Shown: positions 57,793 to 64,000 of the stretch, piece by piece
Position numbering within the stretch: position 1 is the stretch's first letter
Layout of the letters: each line of letters begins with the position of its first letter
The notes under the pieces: generated by a model
Told to the model about the DNA's origin: nothing
The model's database searches: none
What the model saw: the letters and a program-made list of their open reading frames with translations, nothing else
Source: Dendrobium chrysotoxum
Lineage: Eukaryota; Streptophyta; Magnoliopsida; Asparagales; Orchidaceae
Assembly (NCBI GenBank): GCA_019925795.1
Contig: CM034307.1
Coordinates: forward strand, 34,001,201-34,065,200
Direction of reading: 5' to 3'
DNA: 64,000 nt
Program-made: the position numbers and the translations under genes

Positions 57793-57834
57793 TTAGAGGT
57801 CTAAGTCAACAGAGAACAGAAGTTTCCCAGCCAT
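57793..57834 (-). pseudogene. Original start of G7 ORF1, cut by a stop
   Basis: ATG at 57834 gives MAGKLLFSVDLDL, then TAA at 57793-57795. The same frame then continues (VEELIHSSAIQFG) into the 1234-codon ORF. The simplest reading is one premature stop near the N-terminus; translation could restart at 57753. Confidence 0.6.
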
Positions 57835-59865
57835 TGCAGAAGATTTGATTGTCTGAAATTTGAAAGAGAAGATTTGAATCAAATTTTTTTTTTTTTGAAT
57901 TTGAATTTTGACAAGAAATTTTCTATATTTTATCACATAAATAGAATTATAGGAACTATACTCCGATATATAGTGATAAAGTATAGATATCAATTTTGAC
58001 TTGAAGAAAATTTGAATTTTTGTTGTCTATGTTCAACTACAAGAGAATGTTGTAGAGAACGTATAACAACAACGGTCTGGATTTGATTTGAAAGGATCTG
58101 ACGGAGATTTGAAATTTTGAAGATTAAAATATTTTCTTTGACTATTTGAAACCAATAAGTCGGATTTAATTTCAACTTAATAGTTAACAAAATATCAAAG
58201 AAAGTCAAGGAGTTTTGACTCGACTCTCTTATCCCACTGATTAGGCTAGGGATAAGATGTCAGAGGTTTGACTTGATGAAAAGACTAGATGATTAAATTT
58301 GAATCTGGAAATGGTACATGTTATACTACAAGAGAATGTTGTAGTAGTACATGTGACAGTGAAAATTGATTTTGAATTGAAAGGGAATTTAAGTGACTCA
58401 AAAATCCGGCAGCATCTCCCCTTATTTTTGAAACTCGAGGTGTTGAATTTGCATTCAACAAGACAGTTTATAAACATTAGGGAAGATTTTACGGAAAGGA
58501 ACTCGACTCTTTATATCTTATCAAAGATAAAATGTCAGAGTTCAAAGATTTGAAAGACACTGAAAATAAATGTTGAATTTGAATTGTCAATGTTAATCTA
58601 CAAGAGGTATTGTAGAAGAACATTCGACAAGTGACGATTAAACTTGAAGAGAATTGAACGGATGTAGAATTGAACGGATGTTTTTGAAAATTTAAATTTC
58701 CGGCAGCACCTCCCCTCATTTTTAAAACTCGAGGTGTTGAATTTGCATTCAACTCGACGGTTTACAAATGTTAGGGAAGAGCTAGGGAAAACCACTTGAC
58801 TCTTTATATTTTAAAAGAATGATTTAAAATGAAATGTCAAAGATTAATTTATCCAGAAAAATTTGAACAAATATTGCATATATTAAGCTACAATAATTGT
58901 TATAGAGAAATATATGGCAATGCATTTTGAACTTGATTGATTTTGAAAAGAGATTTGAAAATTTTGAAAATCCGGCGGCATCTCCCCTTATTTTTGAAAC
59001 TCGAAGTGTTGAACATATGTTCAACATAACGGTTTATAAACCTATAAGAGGGAGAGATTCTAGGAAATCAACCTGACTCTTTCATTCTGATGAATGATTC
59101 AGAATGAAATGTCAAGGACTGAAACAACCGGAGAAGTTGAACGTACATTAACTATATACAACTATAATCATTATTGTAGAATATATAGTTGCAATGATTA
59201 TTATGACTTAAAAATAGATGTTTGAAAAATTTGAAATTTCGGCAGCATCTCCCCTTATTTTGAAACTCGAAGTATTGAACGTATGTTCAACATAACGGTT
59301 TACAAAAATAGGGGGATGTTATAAGCTAACCCGACTCTTTCATTCCGACTAGTGATTCGGGATTGAAATGTCGAAGGTTAGATTAACTAGAAGATTTCAA
59401 ACTTTGGATTAAAATTTGGAAAAGGAATCTATATCCTATCACACATATTGAATTATAGGAATTACAATCCTATATGTAATGATAAGATATAGGAATCGAT
59501 TGAGATTTGAAGACAATGAGATTTTGCTAGACAGTTGAAATTATGACTTTGAAGTTAAAGAAATCTTCTGTAAATTATGAAACTTAGCACGCTATGATTT
59601 TTTTGCATGCAAGTTTGCAGCATGTACAGAAAGACTTTGAAAAGCTCAGCTTGACTCTTTCGCTCTACCAATGAACTTGGAGGCAAAATGTCAAAGCCAG
59701 ACTTGGAGGGAGGTTTCCTACACTCACCTCTCTTTTCACATGTCTTAATTGAGTTGGCCACACTCACCTAAGAAAGAAATGGGAGAGGGACCAACAGAAG
59801 AAAGGTAGTCAAAACTACCGATGCAATAAAATTCGTAGCGCTATTAAAGATGGAGAGAGAGATTT
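57835..59865 (-). other. G7 5' leader with hairpin-bearing tandem repeats
   Basis: About 2 kb of non-coding leader between PBS and ORF1. A CCGGCAGCATCTCCCC...AACTCGAGGTGTTGAA block recurs at 58406, 58700, 58972 and 59239 (spacing 294, 272, 267). A short hairpin CTACAA...TTGTAG recurs at 58037, 58325, 58597, 58888 and 59163. Short ORFs here (57990-59027) follow the repeats and are not credible. A non-repetitive part, 59490-59860, joins the PBS. Confidence 0.75.
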
Positions 59866-59883
59866 TCCCCAGTGGAGTCGCCA
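59866..59883 (-). promoter_or_regulatory. Primer binding site, G7 (tRNA-Arg)
   Basis: Minus strand TGGCGACTCCACTGGGGA, six bases from the LTR end. It agrees at all but one base with the complement of the 3' end of plant tRNA-Arg (ACG), as known for Ogre/Tat elements. Confidence 0.88.
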
Positions 59884-59889
59884 ATTTTT

Positions 59890-62800
59890 TGTTTGATTAA
59901 AAAATATTGTTTAAAAAAAATGTTTAATTTTCTTTGAGAAAGTTAAATTTCTGGAATTTTGATTTTATAACCAAACACTTATTATGAATAATATATCACC
60001 TCGAAAGGTGAATATATCGTTCCCTAATAGGTTCAGATTATAAATCTTCGAATTTATCTGATTATCATAGTCAAACTCAAGGAGAAACAACACACGATCT
60101 CGAAAGATCAAAATGATGTTTAATCAATTGTTTGATTATGTTAATTTGAATAGGATCATTAATTTTATAATCAGAACTATGAATGTAATTGACATATCTA
60201 TCCGAAGAAAGAAGATATCAATCATATCAATAGTTTGAATATGAAAATAATGATCGCCATTTTTTGTTTTGATTTTCCAAAGATAATTAATTAAAGGTTT
60301 TAAAAAGGTTTGATTTTGAAATCAGGTCTGGGTTTTTAAATCTCCTACGAGCGCAAGCCCTCGTAGTTAATCACATCATAGGAAACTAGAAAATTTCCTA
60401 CGAATACTCTCGATTAAAATAGCGATACGAATTTCATTTAAGATTTTCAAAGCTTGATATCAAGGAGGTTAAGGATTGGGATTTCAAGTGGGAATGGTTC
60501 AAGGTTGAGCACTTATTTCTGGAGTCAAAGGAGAAGAGTAGGAGGTGTTTTGAGATTCTGAATTACTTCAGAAACACCTCAAACTATCCTAAGTGTTGGG
60601 CTTGAATTAGATTGAAAGATATTTTAATGTTTAAGTGGTCAATTTTATTAGAAGGTGGGAATAAGATTCCCGGAAGATTGAGGTCTTAAGATGGGACATT
60701 TGCCTCAGAACCTAGGTCTAAAATTGGGTACTGAAAACCAGTGACCCAGAACCTAGCTAATGCAATGCAATCCCGGACTTACCCCGGCCTGGATTGGGGA
60801 GCCAACTAAACCACCTAAACACTTTTAAAACCATGAGTCAAAGTCTTTATGAAAGAGTGATTAAGGATGTTGTTTAAGATTTGTTTAAGGAGAGCGGGGT
60901 TGACATCTAGAGCAGATCCTAATTGACCCCTTAATATATGTTGGGTTAAATGCTTAAGCTAGAAATGCAATTAAAGATTTAGACTCAATTTTTAATTTGT
61001 ATCTAATGTAATGCATGCTAGTTGACTCGATGAAATTCTTAAATCAAAATGAAGCAGTTTTAAAATAGGCTTAAAAAATAGGTTTTATCCTAGAGATTGC
61101 ACAACATCCCCCTTGGACAGAACTGCACCCTAATAGGTCAGGTGGTCTGCCAGAACCCGCAGGCAGGGAGGTGCCTAACACGGATGAGAAAAGTCAATAT
61201 GTATGCATGAAAAACTCCCGACGAGTCCGGGCTTACTTCTTAAAAGCGTTAGAGTTTTTATCTGAGCTTAAAAATTTTAATTTTGTTTAAATAGAAAAGG
61301 TTTATGACCGTACCCTCACGAGCCTCCGATCGGGTTCCAGGCTAAATCAAATACGACATGCAATAAGCGCCAAAAAACTACTAAAAGCATGCAAGTCCTT
61401 AATCGCAATCAACATCAAGTAATCAAATCAATCAAATAATTAAATTAATTAAATAAATGCTCAAACTGAAATTCCATAGGCAAGTGCCCTTAATTATATA
61501 ACCAAGGGTCTGCAGGAAAGTAAAGTGGCCGGGTACCACTGACTACAACCCGGATTCTACTCCTAAGACTCAAGTGACTTTGAGATTTGAGATTCTTCTC
61601 GTTCTTCACTTCTTTGTCTTCTTGAATCTCCTTGGATCGTCGGATCTGGATATCCAAATGAAAAGAAACTCCCCTGAATAGGGGTGTTATCTTTTCTCTT
61701 TGGATACTTGAACTTCATCCTAATTTGGATCTCTAAATGGATAAGAACTCTCCCCTAAGGGATGTTCCTTCCTCTTTGGATCCCAAATTAGATTTTTAAG
61801 CATCTCGATCTCAAATCACTTTAAACATTACAACTCAATTTAAATCAAATTACATCAATTAAAAATTAAAAAAAAATCTAGACTCAACAACCTGCAGGGT
61901 TATCCTAATAATCAAAAGTTATATTTACATCCCAAGCAGTTAATATATTTGAAATTTAAATGCTCAAACCAGCCACACTTGGCCATGCTCTTTTTGATTT
62001 AAAGGGGGACTTAAGCATGCTTAGCACCTGTGCAATTTTAATATTTATGATTTTTTTGCCCCCTTTAATTTATGCCCTGTATGAGCATGGCCACCTGCAT
62101 AAGATTGAATTAGTATAAATTGTCCCTAGCCTAGGGGTAGATCTAATCATACAATCAATCACAGAGTGCAGTAAATAAGTAAACAAACACATCAATTCTA
62201 CTACTAGCAAACAGCATGCAGTAAAAGCTCAAAAACCCGGCACACAGCGGAAAAGTAAACACCGGCCTAGCCTAATACTATAGTTGGTTGTCCTAGCAAA
62301 CCATTTAAAGTGTGTGAGGTAGGCAGTGTGGCTTTGATGTGTCCTAAATAGGCACTTGATTGAAGTTGTTTGAGATTCAAGTGGGTTGAAGGCTTAATGG
62401 TATTTTAATTAAAGTTTAAATCTTAATGATTTGAATTTGATTTTAAATTTAATTTAATTATTTGTTGGATACCATCTTTGTTTCACACCGAGGCCGTGAA
62501 GTTTATTTCACCTTCCTTGGGGCTAATTTAATAGCCTCGTAGGCCTGGGTTTCCTAGTGGTACCCGATATAATTAAATGATTTAAGTTTGATTAAGGTTT
62601 AAAGGTTAATTAAATTTTAATTAAGATTGGTTGATTGCTGGTTTTAATGTTGATTTAAGATTTTCTGGAATTTTGAATGATTTATTGAATTTTGGTATTT
62701 TCTAGATTATTTTAATGATTTAATTCAAGGGTCAAAAGTTGACTTTTTGATTTAAAATGTTTTCTAGAAAGTTAATATTTTATTAAAATACTAGACCTTA

Positions 62801-64000
62801 ATATGATCAGTTAGACAGTAAGTACACTGAAATTGGATTTTTTTACATTTTATTATGAAGGTTTGAAGTTTTGACTTGATTTCGAACTAGATTTGACCAA
62901 AAGTTGACTTTTTCAAATTTGTTTGGTTTCTGGAAACTTTACATTTTTAATAAATATTAGACCTTAAGATGAGTTGTATTCCTTTGAGTTTGCTCAATTT
63001 GGAGTTCATTTGAATTAGTTATGAATTTTTGAAGTTTTGAGTATTTATTGAATTATTTAAATTGTTTAATTAGAGACCATTTTTGTGATTTGGATCCAAA
63101 TGATCTCCAAACTTCTTGAAATCAACTCCAAAGGTCAGGAATGACCTAAGGAGTGATTTCCAAGTGTTTGAGAAATTTTTGGAATTTTTAATTATTTGTA
63201 ATTAATTAAATTAATTAAATATTAAATTTTAATTAAAGTTAAATTAAACTTAATTTTGACGTCCAGTCAAGGGGGTTTTATTTTTCATTGATTAAGGGTT
63301 TAATTCTGATCAGTTTGAGGTATTAAATATAATTTTTGGATTTAATCTTGATTTATTATAATTTCTTGAAATTTTAAAAGATTAATTAAGGTTTAACTTT
63401 GATTAAGTTAATTAATGGACTTAATGATTTCAAAATTCAGTGAGAATTTTTCTTGAGGCTAAGAGTGTTTCTATGTTCAAGTGTTTAAAATTTCAAGTCA
63501 ATTGGAATTGTATCCTAATTATTAGAATTTTAATAAGTTTTCTAAATGAGTCCTTAATTGTTGTCCTTAATGATACTAGGTTAATTGGGTTCAAATCAAA
63601 GTCTCTAACCCTTGAACAAACATATATAAGGTGCATATACATAAACACAATCAAATCCTAAATTTAGGAGAGCCCTAAAGCTAGGTGGTGTGTGTATGCC
63701 CTAAACATGTAAAGATTAATGCTAATTAAATATGCTTAATCAGATTAATGAATGATTAGATCATAATCATTCATTAACATTCCCACATGATTTCTATTCA
63801 AATATGTTGATCTATGTTTAAAATTCCAAAGTAGATCTCTCAACCTAATGGATTTAAATACATAAATATTATTTCAAAATAATTTTAAAATATATGCTTG
63901 ACTTATATATAAAGCTATATAAAAATATAGGTTTTGAATCTAAAATATTTAAGATATAACTAAGGTAAATTCAATAGCTAAATGAGAGATCTACTGATCT
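59890..64000 (-). repeat. G7 5' LTR (truncated by window end)
   Basis: Matches 37952-42060 throughout at about 97% where I counted. The minus strand ends AATCAAACA next to the PBS. The apparent 73-codon ORF at 63440-63661 is the LTR copy of 41500-41721, is AT-rich, and is not called. Confidence 0.93.

Larger units (their letters stand above)
37952..64000 (-). mobile_element. G7: Tat/Ogre-type Ty3/gypsy element, more than 26 kb
   Basis: A single minus-strand gypsy element. The left (3') LTR starts at 37952, pol runs 49035 to about 53960, ORF1-gag 54049-57834, the leader 57835-59865, PBS 59866-59883, and the right (5') LTR runs from 59890 past the window end. Lineage evidence: a PBS matching tRNA-Arg, a second RNase H after the gypsy RNase H, a CxYH...H...C gag finger, and exceptional size. 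The two LTR copies align over 4.11 kb with only about 2 bases net length difference. They show about 9 substitutions in the first 330 bases, so this is the youngest insertion seen. Confidence 0.92.

Noticed and set aside
58241..58795. ORFs in the G7 leader
   Set aside because: They follow the tandem leader repeats, are interrupted differently in each unit and lack any domain.
63440..63661. 73-codon ORF present twice (also 41500-41721) as a conserved gene
   Set aside because: The two copies are simply the two LTRs of G7; sequence is AT-rich with no domain.

Overview
The window is plant nuclear DNA built almost entirely from nested LTR retrotransposons. I see no host gene, tRNA gene, rRNA gene or CRISPR array. 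Two lineages are present. (1) Ty1/copia elements of the SIRE/Maximus type: large LTRs, an initiator-tRNA-Met primer site, gag with CCHC knuckles, the order pro-int-RT-RNase H, and an extra ORF after pol. (2) One very large Ty3/gypsy element of the Tat/Ogre type: a tRNA-Arg primer site, a second (archaeal-type) RNase H, LTRs longer than 4.1 kb, a long ORF fused ahead of gag, and a tandem-repeat-rich 3' region. This pairing suggests a large-genome angiosperm, probably a eudicot; species cannot be told.

Layout. 1-2195: 3' tail and 3' LTR of copia element E1 (+), inserted in the gag of E2 (-). 2201-4800: start of E2 gag and its 5' LTR. 4801-8711: AT-rich unassigned DNA. 8712 onward: E3 (+), which is cut twice. 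Complete element E4 (+; 12016-22881, TSD AGATG) sits in its gag, and E5 (-; from 23366) sits in its protease region. E5 pol is cut at about 30345 by E6 (-; from 30350). E6 gag is cut at 37951 by gypsy element G7 (-; 37952 to beyond 64000). The chain E3>E5>E6>G7 is therefore four levels deep and gives a relative insertion order. The two G7 LTR copies differ by about 9 bases in the first 330. The E4 LTRs differ at roughly one base in seven, so E4 is much older.

All coding regions carry stops or frameshifts, and no element looks autonomous. The best-preserved frames are the E5 reverse transcriptase (434 codons open), the G7 ORF1-gag frame (1234 codons) and the G7 integrase (296 codons).

The most interesting signals are not classical genes. 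They are: (a) ten tandem minisatellite monomers in the G7 3' region whose hairpin stems covary around a constant loop; (b) a ~106-bp phased array of inverted-repeat dyads in the copia U3, which recurs inside the elements just ahead of a conserved post-pol ORF, where E4 also has a good TATA box (a possible internal promoter); (c) the post-pol ORF itself, shared by two diverged lineages and lost independently in two other copies; (d) a second polypurine tract in all four copia 3' ends; (e) a hairpin-bearing tandem-repeat leader in G7; and (f) a GC-rich palindromic island in AT-rich G7 DNA.
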